From a virus, in the IMG/VR virus record IMGVR_UViG_3300042317_001568, positions 1 to 64,000 of that record: DNA of 64,000 bases; one strand, 5' to 3'. The notes under the pieces are model-generated. The model searched no databases, was not told where the DNA came from, and worked only from the letters and a program-made list of their open reading frames with translations. Numbering within the stretch: the stretch's first letter is position 1; every line of letters begins with the position of its first letter. Shown in pieces: positions 8,025-14,259 of this stretch. The translations under genes and the position numbers were made by a program.

Positions 8025-8063
8025 GGCGGGCGCTGGAGGAAGCCCAAGCCTCTGGCGCCCGCC
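8025..8063 (+). terminator. Strong GC-rich hairpin between secreted-protein gene and tRNA-Ile
   Basis: GGCGGGCGC (8025-8033) pairs with GCGCCCGCC (8055-8063), and GGAGG pairs with CCTCT inside. There is no T-run. It may stop or stabilise the upstream mRNA or guide tRNA 5' processing. Confidence 0.5.
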
Positions 8064-8067
8064 TCAC

Positions 8068-8143
8068 GGGGCGTAAGGTAAGCCGGTTGCATCCAGCACT
8101 CTTATAAGGTGCCCATAGGTAGGTTCGACTCCTACACGCCCTA
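8068..8143 (+). tRNA. tRNA-Ile (anticodon TAT)
   Basis: Acceptor GGGGCGT/ACGCCCT (one G-T), anticodon loop CTTATAA in stem GCACT/GGTGC, T-arm GTAGG-TTCGACT-CCTAC, discriminator A. The D-arm (GGT...ATC) is short with one wobble and positions 8-9 are AA, so it is slightly atypical. It would read AUA. Confidence 0.8.
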
Positions 8144-8162
8144 CTCACACTCGGAGACTGCG

Positions 8163-8588
8163 ATGAGTGACGTTCTAGTCGACATTCAGGAAGAGTACGG
8201 CTACCAGCATTGGTGGCTGCTCTGCACAGAAAAAGAATTTGCAGATATTTGCCGGCGCTGGCAGACTATGAAAAACCTATGCTGTTTGGTGCCGGTAGAC
8301 CTCGTGTTTCCCGGCGCCCGTGGACAGTTTAATCAATGGCCGCCGGAGGCCGCCTGCAAATCACGGGTAGAAAATGCCCGCGTAGTCCGCGCGCATGTAC
8401 ATCAGCACGACGATTCGTGGCTGGATGGCGTCACGTACAACATACCGGTCAGCGCCGACGAAAATGACGACTCTTTCGAGATTGACGGCGTGGTGTACAC
8501 TGGCGAGCAAATCATAGCGTTGCTCGCCGAGTCGCGCGCCAAGCGCACGGCAGACTATTTCGCGCTTCATCCGGAGGACGCGGGGTGA
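8163..8588 (+). CDS. Hypothetical protein
   Basis: 141 residues from ATG 8163 (CGGAGA upstream), starting 20 bases after tRNA-Ile. Soluble with an acidic C-terminal half; Trp-rich N-terminus (YQHWWLLCTEKEFADICRRWQ). No domain recognised. Its stop overlaps the GTG start of the next gene. Confidence 0.6.
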   Translation: MSDVLVDIQEEYGYQHWWLLCTEKEFADICRRWQTMKNLCCLVPVDLVFPGARGQFNQWPPEAACKSRVENARVVRAHVHQHDDSWLDGVTYNIPVSADENDDSFEIDGVVYTGEQIIALLAESRAKRTADYFALHPEDAG

Positions 8589-8863
8589 AACTCTTGCTTT
8601 GCCCGGAATGTTCTGACATATTCAACCTGCAAGCACACGTTAAAATGTGCAGCTGCGGGCAAACGCGTGGTCAGTACATTGACAATATAAATGCTGTCTA
8701 CTCTGGGGGTATACCTCTGGGGTTCGCTAACACCACGTTTCTTGAGGCGGTTGCAAATCAGCCTCAAGCTGGTGACGGCAAAACGTTTACTGCGTTTGTG
8801 ATTCCTGTTATGTGTCCCACTTTCAAGGAGCTACCCGATGGCCTTTCGAAGAGTGAACGCTGA
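8585..8863 (+). CDS. Small zinc-binding protein
   Basis: 92 residues, GTG start within GTGA overlapping the previous stop. CPEC (6-9) and CSCG (22-25) form a probable zinc knuckle like those of small phage zinc-ribbon proteins of the CxxC...CxCG type. The remainder is not recognised. It overlaps the next gene by 26 bases. Confidence 0.6.
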   Translation: MKLLLCPECSDIFNLQAHVKMCSCGQTRGQYIDNINAVYSGGIPLGFANTTFLEAVANQPQAGDGKTFTAFVIPVMCPTFKELPDGLSKSER

Positions 8864-9005
8864 GCAGTATGTCGAGCTGTGTAACTTCTGCATGGAGAAT
8901 GACATCGCCTACGAGCTAAAAACGCTCGACAAGACGACGTTGCTCTTCGGGCTCGACCGACGATTCTGGCATGCGATTGACTACGGAGCGCTCGCGTGCG
9001 TGTAG
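8838..9005 (+). CDS. Small hypothetical protein
   Basis: 55 residues from ATG 8838 with AAGGAG 7 bases upstream, ending TAG just before tRNA-Glu. It reads MAFRRVNAEQYVELCN and onward, a helix-rich soluble peptide with no known motif. It overlaps the end of the zinc-binding gene in another frame. Confidence 0.55.
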   Translation: MAFRRVNAEQYVELCNFCMENDIAYELKTLDKTTLLFGLDRRFWHAIDYGALACV

Positions 9006-9008
9006 TTA

Positions 9009-9081
9009 GGCCCCATCGTCTAGAGGCCTAGGACACCACCCTTTCACGGTGGATACTGGGGTTCGAATCCCCATGGGGTCA
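9009..9081 (+). tRNA. tRNA-Glu (anticodon TTC)
   Basis: Acceptor GGCCCCA/TGGGGTC, D-arm TCGTCTAGAGGCCTAGGAC as in bacterial Glu tRNAs, anticodon loop CTTTCAC, T-arm TGGGG-TTCGAAT-CCCCA, discriminator A. Confidence 0.95.
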
Positions 9082-9115
9082 GTGGTTCGATTTTCTTTAA
9101 CAACAAAGGTTTCCC

Positions 9116-9274
9116 GTGAAAAGCCAGTATTTTTTCATCGCTGCCGCAGGGCTGAGTTTTGTCTTCAGTGTTAGTCTCTGGTTTGCCGGAGAGACTGATT
9201 TGAATCGGCAGCAGGCCCTTTTCGTAGGGCTGTGGGTGCCTAGTATCTTGGGTCTGGGGACACTCTTAAAGTGA
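9116..9274 (+). CDS. Small two-helix membrane protein
   Basis: 52 residues, GTG start after AACAAAGGT. Two hydrophobic helices (FFIAAAGLSFVFSVSLWFAG and ALFVGLWVPSILGLGTLL) separated by ETDLNRQQ. Its stop overlaps the GTG of the next gene (GTGA). Unknown function, probably inner membrane. Confidence 0.5.
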   Translation: MKSQYFFIAAAGLSFVFSVSLWFAGETDLNRQQALFVGLWVPSILGLGTLLK

Positions 9275-9372
9275 CTAACTTCACGATTTTCATCGTCGGA
9301 ATTATCGTGACACTGATAACAGGAATGGGCGTTCTGCTCAGTCTTGTGTCCATTGGGTACAAAAAAAAGTAA
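9271..9372 (+). CDS. 33-residue single-helix membrane peptide
   Basis: GTG start overlapping the previous stop; encodes one hydrophobic helix (FTIFIVGIIVTLITGMGVLL) and a YKKK tail. The coupling with the preceding membrane gene supports translation. Function unknown. Confidence 0.45.
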   Translation: MTNFTIFIVGIIVTLITGMGVLLSLVSIGYKKK

Positions 9373-9386
9373 GTATCTTCTGGCGT

Positions 9387-9460
9387 GACTCGGTAGCCCA
9401 ACTGGCAGAGGCGCAGGATTTAGGTTCCTGTTGTTGTGGGTTCGACTCCCACCCGGGTCA
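9387..9460 (+). tRNA. tRNA with Leu anticodon TAG but a short variable loop
   Basis: Acceptor GACTCGG/CCGGGTC (one G-T), D-arm TAGCCCAACTGGCAGAGGC, anticodon stem CAGGA/TCCTG with loop TTTAGGT, five-base variable loop, T-arm GTGGG-TTCGACT-CCCAC, discriminator A. The anticodon arm resembles bacterial Leu(UAG), but the class II variable arm is missing. It would read CUA; the amino acid charged is uncertain. Confidence 0.85.
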
Positions 9461-9486
9461 TTGGTCTTTTTCTATAGGAGCGCATT

Positions 9487-9798
9487 ATGCGTATTTGGCT
9501 CGATGACGTTCGGCCCATGCCGGCTGAGTGGGACGTATGGCTCAGGACAGCCGAACAAGCTATTCTGGCTATCAAGCTTGGCGGCGTGACGGCTATTTCA
9601 CTGGACCACGATCTCGGCGACGAGTCTGCTAAGACCGGCTACGACGTGGCGAAGTTCATCGAAGAAGGAGCCTTTAAGGATACAATAGCTCCCATAGAAA
9701 TCTACGTCCACACCGCAAACGCGGCGGGCAGACAAAACATCATCCGTTCGATTCGCAAAGCCGAGAAGTTTTGGCATGAGCGACTCACGCGGACTTGA
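9487..9798 (+). CDS. Cyclic-phosphate processing receiver-like (cpREC) protein
   Basis: 103 residues, ribosome site TAGGAG before ATG. It has the receiver-like pattern of the family: MRIWLDDVRPMP (LDD at 5-7), ISLDHDLGDE (about 37-46), TGYDVAKFIEE, then YVHTANAAGRQNI. In the literature this family is tied by genomic context to RNA repair involving 2',3'-cyclic phosphates. Its neighbours here are tRNAs, a tmRNA and, downstream, HAD-SAK and 2H proteins, which fits that role. Enzymatic activity is inferred, not shown. Confidence 0.75.
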   Translation: MRIWLDDVRPMPAEWDVWLRTAEQAILAIKLGGVTAISLDHDLGDESAKTGYDVAKFIEEGAFKDTIAPIEIYVHTANAAGRQNIIRSIRKAEKFWHERLTRT

Positions 9799-9813
9799 CG
9801 ATTCGCTTCGGCA

Positions 9814-9912
9814 AAAACGGTGCTCTGATAGTTGGTAGAGCTTAATTGCGTTCAGCCCTAGTCGGTGTGTTTTCCTCCTTTCTTAACACCGGCCAAAAAA
9901 TGCAGCCGTTTT
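9814..9912 (+). other. tRNA-like structured stretch with anti-Shine-Dalgarno loop
   Basis: AAAACGG (9814) can pair with CCGTTTT (9906). Just inside is a D-arm-like GCTC...GTTGGTAGAGC, then a hairpin CGGTGT/ACACCG whose loop contains CCTCCTTTCT, matching the 3' tail of bacterial 16S rRNA. There is no T-arm. It is either a degenerate tRNA or a small RNA; it lies between the cpREC gene and the tmRNA. Confidence 0.35.
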
Positions 9913-9921
9913 CTCTTACTC

Positions 9922-10268
9922 GGGGGCGTACTGGTATCGACAGGATAAAGAAGGTAAAGACTGCGTGTCGTGGTTGATCGGGTGGCCACGTTAAAACTCG
10001 ATTATGTTTCTAGCTGGCGCACATGCACCGGCCCTCGCTGCCTGACCTAGGTTAGGTGGTGAGTGGGGCGTCCTGAGCCCCATCGCCCAATCAGGATGAC
10101 GCCGATAATCGGCTGATCTGGCCCAGCAAGAAAGGGCAAGATGGTGGTAGCCCACCTGACGCCGATAATCGGCTAACTTTGGCAGTAGTGTAAACAACAA
10201 CTGCCTACACACGTAGACGTTTTTACTAGGCATATCTCTGGACGCGGGTTCGACTCCCGCCGCCTCCA
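9922..10268 (+). ncRNA. ssrA: tmRNA (transfer-messenger RNA)
   Basis: Rescues stalled ribosomes and tags the nascent protein. The tRNA-like domain is formed by 5' GGGGGCGTACTGGTATCGAC and 3' ACGCGGGTTCGACTCCCGC then CGCCTCC A: the acceptor GGGGGCG/CGCCTCC has one G-T, and the T-arm is perfect. A tag reading frame ends ...CTC GCT GCC TGA (stop 10043-10045). An in-frame TAA at 9992-9994 limits it to at most 16 codons; a likely reading is SIMFLAGAHAPALAA, with the ALAA end typical of degradation tags. Downstream are repeated pseudoknot-like units: TGACGCCGATAATCGGC occurs twice (10096 and 10157). CCA is not encoded. A strong terminator follows. Confidence 0.93.
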
Positions 10269-10271
10269 CTG

Positions 10272-10332
10272 CACTACCGCGCTTTGACTGCATGGGTAAA
10301 ACCCTAAGTCAAAGCGCGGTAGTGTTTTTTTT
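10272..10332 (+). terminator. Strong intrinsic terminator of tmRNA
   Basis: Perfect 18-bp stem from CACTACCGCGCTTTGACT to AGTCAAAGCGCGGTAGTG with an A/G-rich loop, then TTTTTTTT. Confidence 0.95.
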
Positions 10333-10337
10333 GTACT

Positions 10338-10367
10338 CCCATCGGCAACGTGCCGGTGGGTTTTTTT
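10338..10367 (+). terminator. Second intrinsic terminator
   Basis: CCCATCGGCA-ACG-TGCCGGTGGG hairpin (10 bp with one wobble) followed by TTTTTTT, directly downstream of the tmRNA terminator. Confidence 0.9.
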
Positions 10368-10404
10368 GTTGATTATCTTTCCCCAGCAGAAGGAGTTGCT
10401 GCAA

Positions 10405-11037
10405 ATGGCAACGAAGGCACGGAGTAAGAAGTCGCGGATTGCCAATAAGACCGCGATCAAGAAGAAGCAGACGGCCACGAGCGTGAGCCGTATCGATGTC
10501 ACGAAGGTGGCGACAGGACTTGTGGCGCAGATCACCGCGGCGCTGAAGCGCTTCGGCAAGGTCGACCATCACAAGCTCCGGACGACTGTTTACGCTAACC
10601 GCGAGGTGGCGCTGAACATTCTGCCTGCGCACGTGCGAGGTGCTTCCAAGCGTGTGGACAACTCTTGTCCGGTCGCGAGGGCGCTGCTCGCGTCGCCGCT
10701 TGGTCAGTGGATCACCGACGCACATGTCGGTAATACCACTGTGCGTGTTTGGAACGCGGCTGTTCCAGACTTGGAGGTTAAGTTCCTGTTGTCCCCTGAG
10801 TTGATGTACGCTGTAAAGGCGTGGGATCGGCCGAACGGAAAGTGGGAACTTGATCCCGGAGTGTACTGGCTGCACTCGTACCCGCGATCGCTCCGACGTG
10901 GTTACGTGGCGCGTGAGCCGCGGACCTATTCAGAATCGGGTCCTCGTGTCCGCACGGCGATGCGGCATATCACGCGTCTCAACGACGTGCGGCGCGCGAT
11001 GGCTTTGTCGGATGTCAAGATGACCAAGAAGCGCTAA
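10405..11037 (+). CDS. Hypothetical basic protein
   Basis: 210 residues from ATG 10405 (AAGGAG upstream). The first 35 residues are very basic (Lys/Arg/Ser-rich), suggesting nucleic-acid binding. A middle part has NSCPVARALLASPLGQ, and the C-terminus is again basic. Third positions are strongly G/C, like the genes at 4638, 13229, 14260 and 15070 and unlike the virion genes. No family recognised. It is isolated between terminators. Confidence 0.65.
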   Translation: MATKARSKKSRIANKTAIKKKQTATSVSRIDVTKVATGLVAQITAALKRFGKVDHHKLRTTVYANREVALNILPAHVRGASKRVDNSCPVARALLASPLGQWITDAHVGNTTVRVWNAAVPDLEVKFLLSPELMYAVKAWDRPNGKWELDPGVYWLHSYPRSLRRGYVAREPRTYSESGPRVRTAMRHITRLNDVRRAMALSDVKMTKKR

Positions 11038-11053
11038 ACTCTAGCGCACTGAA

Positions 11054-11152
11054 AACAAGCTCCGCTGCTGGAAAGCGACTCAGCCACCGAGTTGTCAGGT
11101 AAAATCGCCCCGTACAGGGGCACAGGGACAACCAGCGGATACTTGTTTTTTT
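11054..11152 (+). terminator. Branched terminator-like RNA structure
   Basis: AACAAG and CCGCTG near 11054-11067 pair with CAGCGG and CTTGTT near 11133-11147, followed by TTTTTT. Inside are GTTGTC/GACAAC and the hairpin GCCCCGTACAGGGGC. It ends the transcript of the preceding gene or is a small structured RNA. Confidence 0.55.
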
Positions 11153-11169
11153 AACTACTGGAGCCAAGC

Positions 11170-11628
11170 ATGGACAAGCTGCTGTTTCTTGATGTCGATG
11201 GTGTGCTTAACAACGCCCGAATATTACGCGCAGAAAGTATTTTTGGGCTCGGTTGCAAGCAATTGAGTCTTCTAAAGCTTATCGTAGCTAACACTTGTTG
11301 TGAAATCGTACTCTCGTCAACGTGGCGACTGAACGACGAGCATAGAGAAGCGCTGCGTAACGCTTTTGAAGAACACTTAATACCTATGTGGATCGGGCAA
11401 ACGCCTGATTTGGGCATTTGCATGCGTCGTGACGAGATACTTTCGTGGATGATTGGGCATGAGGCGCCGGCCAAAGTCGTTATTCTCGACGACGACAAGG
11501 ACGCAATGCTGGTAAACGCGCCAGAACGCTTCCGAGAACGGCTTTTTGTGCACACTAACTTCGATCATGGTCTTACGTTAGACCACGCGGAGGCGATTTT
11601 GGAGTTTTTTAAGGAGGACTGTAAGTGA
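11170..11628 (+). CDS. HAD-SAK family phosphatase-like protein (RNA repair associated)
   Basis: 152 residues. HAD motifs: LFLDVDGVLNN (4-14, nucleophile Asp), VLSSTWR (about 46-52), and VVILDDDKDA (about 102-111). The pairing of LDVDGVLN with SSTWR is characteristic of the HAD domain described in 'Swiss Army Knife' RNA-repair proteins, which are proposed to remove phosphates from RNA ends. ATG preceded by TGGAG. Its stop overlaps the GTG of the next gene. Context with the cpREC and 2H genes supports RNA-end processing; substrate unproven. Confidence 0.75.
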   Translation: MDKLLFLDVDGVLNNARILRAESIFGLGCKQLSLLKLIVANTCCEIVLSSTWRLNDEHREALRNAFEEHLIPMWIGQTPDLGICMRRDEILSWMIGHEAPAKVVILDDDKDAMLVNAPERFRERLFVHTNFDHGLTLDHAEAILEFFKEDCK

Positions 11629-11837
11629 TTATGCGTCATTTAGAGGCAATGATTCTGCAAGAGCGCGGCGACAACCGAAATCTGCTCGCGGAAATCAAAG
11701 AAAAGCTGTCTCCTGAGTCGCAGGAACGGCTTTTCCGCCTTTTCCAAGACCATGAGCACGAGATTGGCCGCCTGAAAAGGAAAGCCAGCATGACTTCGGC
11801 AGCAATCGCGAGTCATCTGGCTGGTTTTGGACGCTGA
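11625..11837 (+). CDS. Small helical protein
   Basis: 70 residues, GTG at 11625 overlapping the HAD-SAK stop and 7 bases after AAGGAGG (ATG 11631 is the alternative). Charged, helix-forming, coiled-coil-like (LLAEIKEKLSPESQERLFRLF...HEHEIGRLKRKA). Function unknown; probably co-translated with the HAD-SAK protein. Confidence 0.55.
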   Translation: MIMRHLEAMILQERGDNRNLLAEIKEKLSPESQERLFRLFQDHEHEIGRLKRKASMTSAAIASHLAGFGR

Positions 11838-11853
11838 AAAGCAGTGTTTTGAC

Positions 11854-11931
11854 GTAACTCCTTATCGCGCAGTAGTTTACGACCGCTGGCATATGCTATT
11901 TGTCGTAAATGTCTGTGCGGTAAGGAGTTAC
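11854..11931 (+). repeat. Long near-perfect inverted repeat / hairpin
   Basis: Three consecutive paired blocks, GTAACTCCTTA/TAAGGAGTTAC, TCGCGCAG/CTGTGCGG (wobbles) and TTTACGAC/GTCGTAAA, with one small internal loop, make about 27 bp closing an 18-base loop. There is no T-run and no gene inside. It could be an RNA processing site, a DNA cruciform or a protein-binding site. Confidence 0.7.
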
Positions 11932-11971
11932 GCAAAATACACCAAACGCAACGATCCGTTTTTTTAGCTAA

Positions 11972-12013
11972 TAGCGCCCCTGTATACTCATTTGTTTACA
12001 CAGGAGGGCGCTA
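11972..12013 (+). promoter_or_regulatory. Hairpin covering the ribosome site of a 23-codon ORF
   Basis: TAGCGCCC (11972-11979) pairs with GGGCGCTA (12006-12013) and CTGT with ACAG, enclosing the AGGAGGG ribosome site and the A of the ATG. Translation of the following mini-ORF would be blocked when folded. The 5' arm is part of the repeated TTTAGCTA-ATAGCGC element. Confidence 0.45.
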
Positions 12014-12084
12014 TGGATACCTGCAGCTTCGATTTTGAGGACATTATGTCCTTCCTGTTCGACGACGACTGGGACGCCGAATAG
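12013..12084 (+). CDS. Candidate 23-residue acidic peptide
   Basis: ATG 12013 preceded by AGGAGGGCGCT. The product is acidic (nine Asp/Glu in 23 residues) with aromatic residues, ending FDDDWDAE. Very short, so coding status is uncertain, but the ribosome site is excellent and is placed in a possible regulatory hairpin. It ends just before promoter-like copy B. Confidence 0.4.
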   Translation: MDTCSFDFEDIMSFLFDDDWDAE

Positions 12085-12110
12085 CCCTAAATACCCCCTA
12101 TGGCGAATAG

Positions 12111-12144
12111 CTAAATATAGGCCAAAAACAGGGTATATGAATTG
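12111..12144 (+). promoter_or_regulatory. Promoter-like element, copy B
   Basis: CTAAATA at 12111, CAAAAA at 12123, GGTATATGAATTG with TATAT at 12134: same 12/23 spacing as the other copies. It sits immediately before the 1-kb structured non-coding stretch. Confidence 0.65.
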
Positions 12145-13151
12145 ACGGGGATAATAGGTATTGCCTATAGACCCGTCCCGGAACCCGCTACGGTGAAAGT
12201 GGGACCAGACCTGCAGCAGCAGTGTTCTGGGCTTAATACTGCGGGGAAGCGCCGCAGGGCTGATGATCGGCCGCCACAATCCGTCGGGTCCGTTGCAGTG
12301 GACCAGTGAGACGTTAAAACAGAATCTCGACTGCGCGGCCTAATACGCCGTAACGTTCTGGCTGTAAAGTCAGATCGTTATCCGCACCGCTACAGGTGTG
12401 GGTGAGCCGGCCCTTCTCGATGGGGTCTGGTTTCCCGATGGGGGTGTGCACTCATTAGAGCACCTCCATTAAGACGTTGTGGCGCCTCTTCTGCGCGACC
12501 AACGTACGGCCTGTGTCAATATAAGTCGTACCCAAGGTACGCTTTTGAAACAGGGTTTGCTGCTAATTCCTCCAGCGCAGCACACGGTTTTCGCAAGCCG
12601 TCCAATCGGGAGTCGATTCAGTGTAGGGAGACAAAGTAGCCATGGCGAAATGTTTCCAGCAGTGTTGACAGGGCGTAACGCACCCTGTGTGTGACACACT
12701 GCGATCTACAGCTGCAATCGGCTGCGAACCCATCTTCGGTTCGTGAGTGGAGGACAATACACGCTAGCCGCAAGGCTGGCACGTCGTTTCTTCCGACGTA
12801 GCGGAAGAGGTTTGACCAACAAGCCTAACTGTTGGTGATCGTATGTGGGTTAAACCACAAACGTTCGCGAGCCGCTCAGTCGCCAAAGTTCCAAGAGCCC
12901 TTAGTTGCGTTACGGAAGTGAAACGCAACGGCTAGCCGTGTAGCAGGAACGTGTATTAAGACACGTACACGGCACAATAAACGCCTACCACCGGGCGATA
13001 TGGCGTGGCTGCCGCACGAGGGAAGTAACGTGCGTGGGGACCGGCACCTAGCCGGGGCTGTGGACGCACAGTTGACGCTTAAATGGAAGACGCGGCGAGG
13101 TGCACCTCAAAGCGAGCCGGGTTCGATTCCCGGCATAGTGTCTAGTTTTTT
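12145..13151 (+). ncRNA. Candidate giant structured non-coding RNA (about 1 kb)
   Basis: About 1,000 bases without a convincing gene, starting at promoter-like copy B and ending with a hairpin plus TTTTTT at 13146-13151. Hairpins are dense. Examples: GACGGG/CCCGTC (12144-12177), CTGCGG/CCGCAG (12239), CCGCACC/GGTGTGG (12382), GTGC/GCAC (12447), ACAGGG/CCCTGT (12667), GAACC/GGTTC (12725), CTAGCC-GCAA-GGCTGG (12763), ACGTCG/CGACGT (12781), CCAACA/TGTTGG (12817), GTTGCGTT/AACGCAAC (12904), CCGTGT/ACACGG enclosing ACGTGT/ACACGT (12936-12972), CCGGC/GCCGG (13041), CTGTG/CACAG (13059). The 3' end is a tRNA-like T-arm, GCCGGG-TTCGATT-CCCGGC (13115-13133). Size, phage setting, nearby tRNAs and the T-arm recall GOLLD-type giant RNAs, but no sequence match was tested. 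Any short ORFs inside lack ribosome sites. Confidence 0.65.
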
Positions 13152-13228
13152 GGCAAGGTACCGTTCCCTGCCACCCCATCTGAGGGCTTTTGAACGGACG
13201 CGTGTCTCGAAAGAGAAAGGGGAGTGCT

Positions 13229-14101
13229 ATGAGCACTTTCAAGTCAGTTGTCGCCAGCCCGTTTTACGGGTTCGGCTGGGTCGCTGGTCAGATCAAGAAC
13301 GGCTACGACAAGGCGGTGAACGCCACGTCGTCGGCCGCGTCGCAGGTGGCCACCGCCGCCACCTCGACGGCCAAGGCCGCCAAGGCCAAGGCCACCAAGG
13401 CGGGCAAGGCCGTGAAGGGCGGCGCCAAGGCGGCCAAGGCTGCTACGGTTAAGGCCGGCAGCTCGGCCAAGGCGAAGGTTGCGTCCTTCGCCCGCCACGC
13501 CGCCGCCGATGCCCGCGGGCTCGGCGCCATGCTGTTCGGCATGGTCAAAGTGGCCGCCGTGGGCGTTGTCACGATTGCCACCGCGGTTCTCCTCGGTGTC
13601 GTCAAGACGGTGGGCTTGGTGGCCCACGCCGTGGGGCTGATTGCCCTCGGCGTGGCGGCGTTGGTGGTGACTAGCTTCTCGCTGGTTGCCATTGCAGCGT
13701 TCTGCGTGGCGTTTCTCGCAACGCTCGCCGTGGTGTTCATCGTCCGCGGAATCTTCACAGCGCTCGCGGCTGTGGGGCGGTTTCTGACCGGCGAAGGCGG
13801 CATGGTTATCGCGACCGTGTTGCACGACCTGTCGGTGTTCTGCTGCTTCCTTGCCGCCGTTTACGCCTGCGTTGCGGTGGCGGCGGTGGCCATTCCGGCG
13901 CTCGGGATTGCCGCCGCCAATGCTGCCGCCGTGGCGGTGATCGCCACGTGGTGTGCCCTGCTGGGCGCGGGAACGGGGATTGCCGGCCTTCTGCTGGAGG
14001 CCGCCAACCGCCTCCCGGAGGTTGTGGTGTATGCGCCGCCCAGTCGGCGTATCCTGCCTAACGACGTCTATCCGGGCGTCATCGGCACCGCGACTGCCTG
14101 A
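13229..14101 (+). CDS. Histone-H1-like tail fused to multi-helix membrane domain
   Basis: 290 residues from ATG 13229 (AAAGGGGAG upstream). Residues about 30-95 are Ala/Lys/Thr-rich (KAAKAKATKAGKAVKGGAK...), like the C-terminal tail of histone H1. They are followed by five or so very hydrophobic Ala/Val-rich helices between about 105 and 270 and a short polar tail. Membrane localisation with a cytosolic, possibly DNA-binding, basic region is the simplest reading. Codons are strongly G/C-ending. It lies directly downstream of the giant RNA candidate. Function unknown. Confidence 0.65.
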   Translation: MSTFKSVVASPFYGFGWVAGQIKNGYDKAVNATSSAASQVATAATSTAKAAKAKATKAGKAVKGGAKAAKAATVKAGSSAKAKVASFARHAAADARGLGAMLFGMVKVAAVGVVTIATAVLLGVVKTVGLVAHAVGLIALGVAALVVTSFSLVAIAAFCVAFLATLAVVFIVRGIFTALAAVGRFLTGEGGMVIATVLHDLSVFCCFLAAVYACVAVAAVAIPALGIAAANAAAVAVIATWCALLGAGTGIAGLLLEAANRLPEVVVYAPPSRRILPNDVYPGVIGTATA

Positions 14102-14179
14102 CTAAGGTCGGGTAGTAAACATTGACGCGCACACACGCGTGGAGGGCAGCAAGCCACCTCCTTACCAAAAAAGAATTGC

Positions 14180-14215
14180 ACGGGCCGGTCACGCCGACGC
14201 AGGCCCGTTTCTTTT
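14180..14215 (+). terminator. Intrinsic terminator
   Basis: ACGGGCC (14180) pairs with GGCCCGT (14202) around a 15-base loop, followed by TTCTTTT. It separates the membrane protein from the HD hydrolase gene. Confidence 0.75.
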
Positions 14216-14259
14216 ATCTATTCCCAATCCCACATCCTTAAGAAAGGAACGCGTTAATT

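Noticed and set aside
10096-10175. CRISPR-like repeat pair TGACGCCGATAATCGGC
   Set aside because: Only two copies, inside the tmRNA pseudoknot region.
13115-13140. Complete tRNA at the end of the 1-kb RNA
   Set aside because: Only the T-arm is convincing; no matching 5' acceptor strand or anticodon arm was found upstream.
12145-13151. Group I intron in a tRNA gene
   Set aside because: I could not see the conserved core (P3-P8/P7) or a split exon pair; structure looks different.
13244-13825. 193-codon minus-strand open frame, His/Gly-rich
   Set aside because: Antisense shadow of the Ala/Lys-rich membrane protein; low-complexity product, no start signals.
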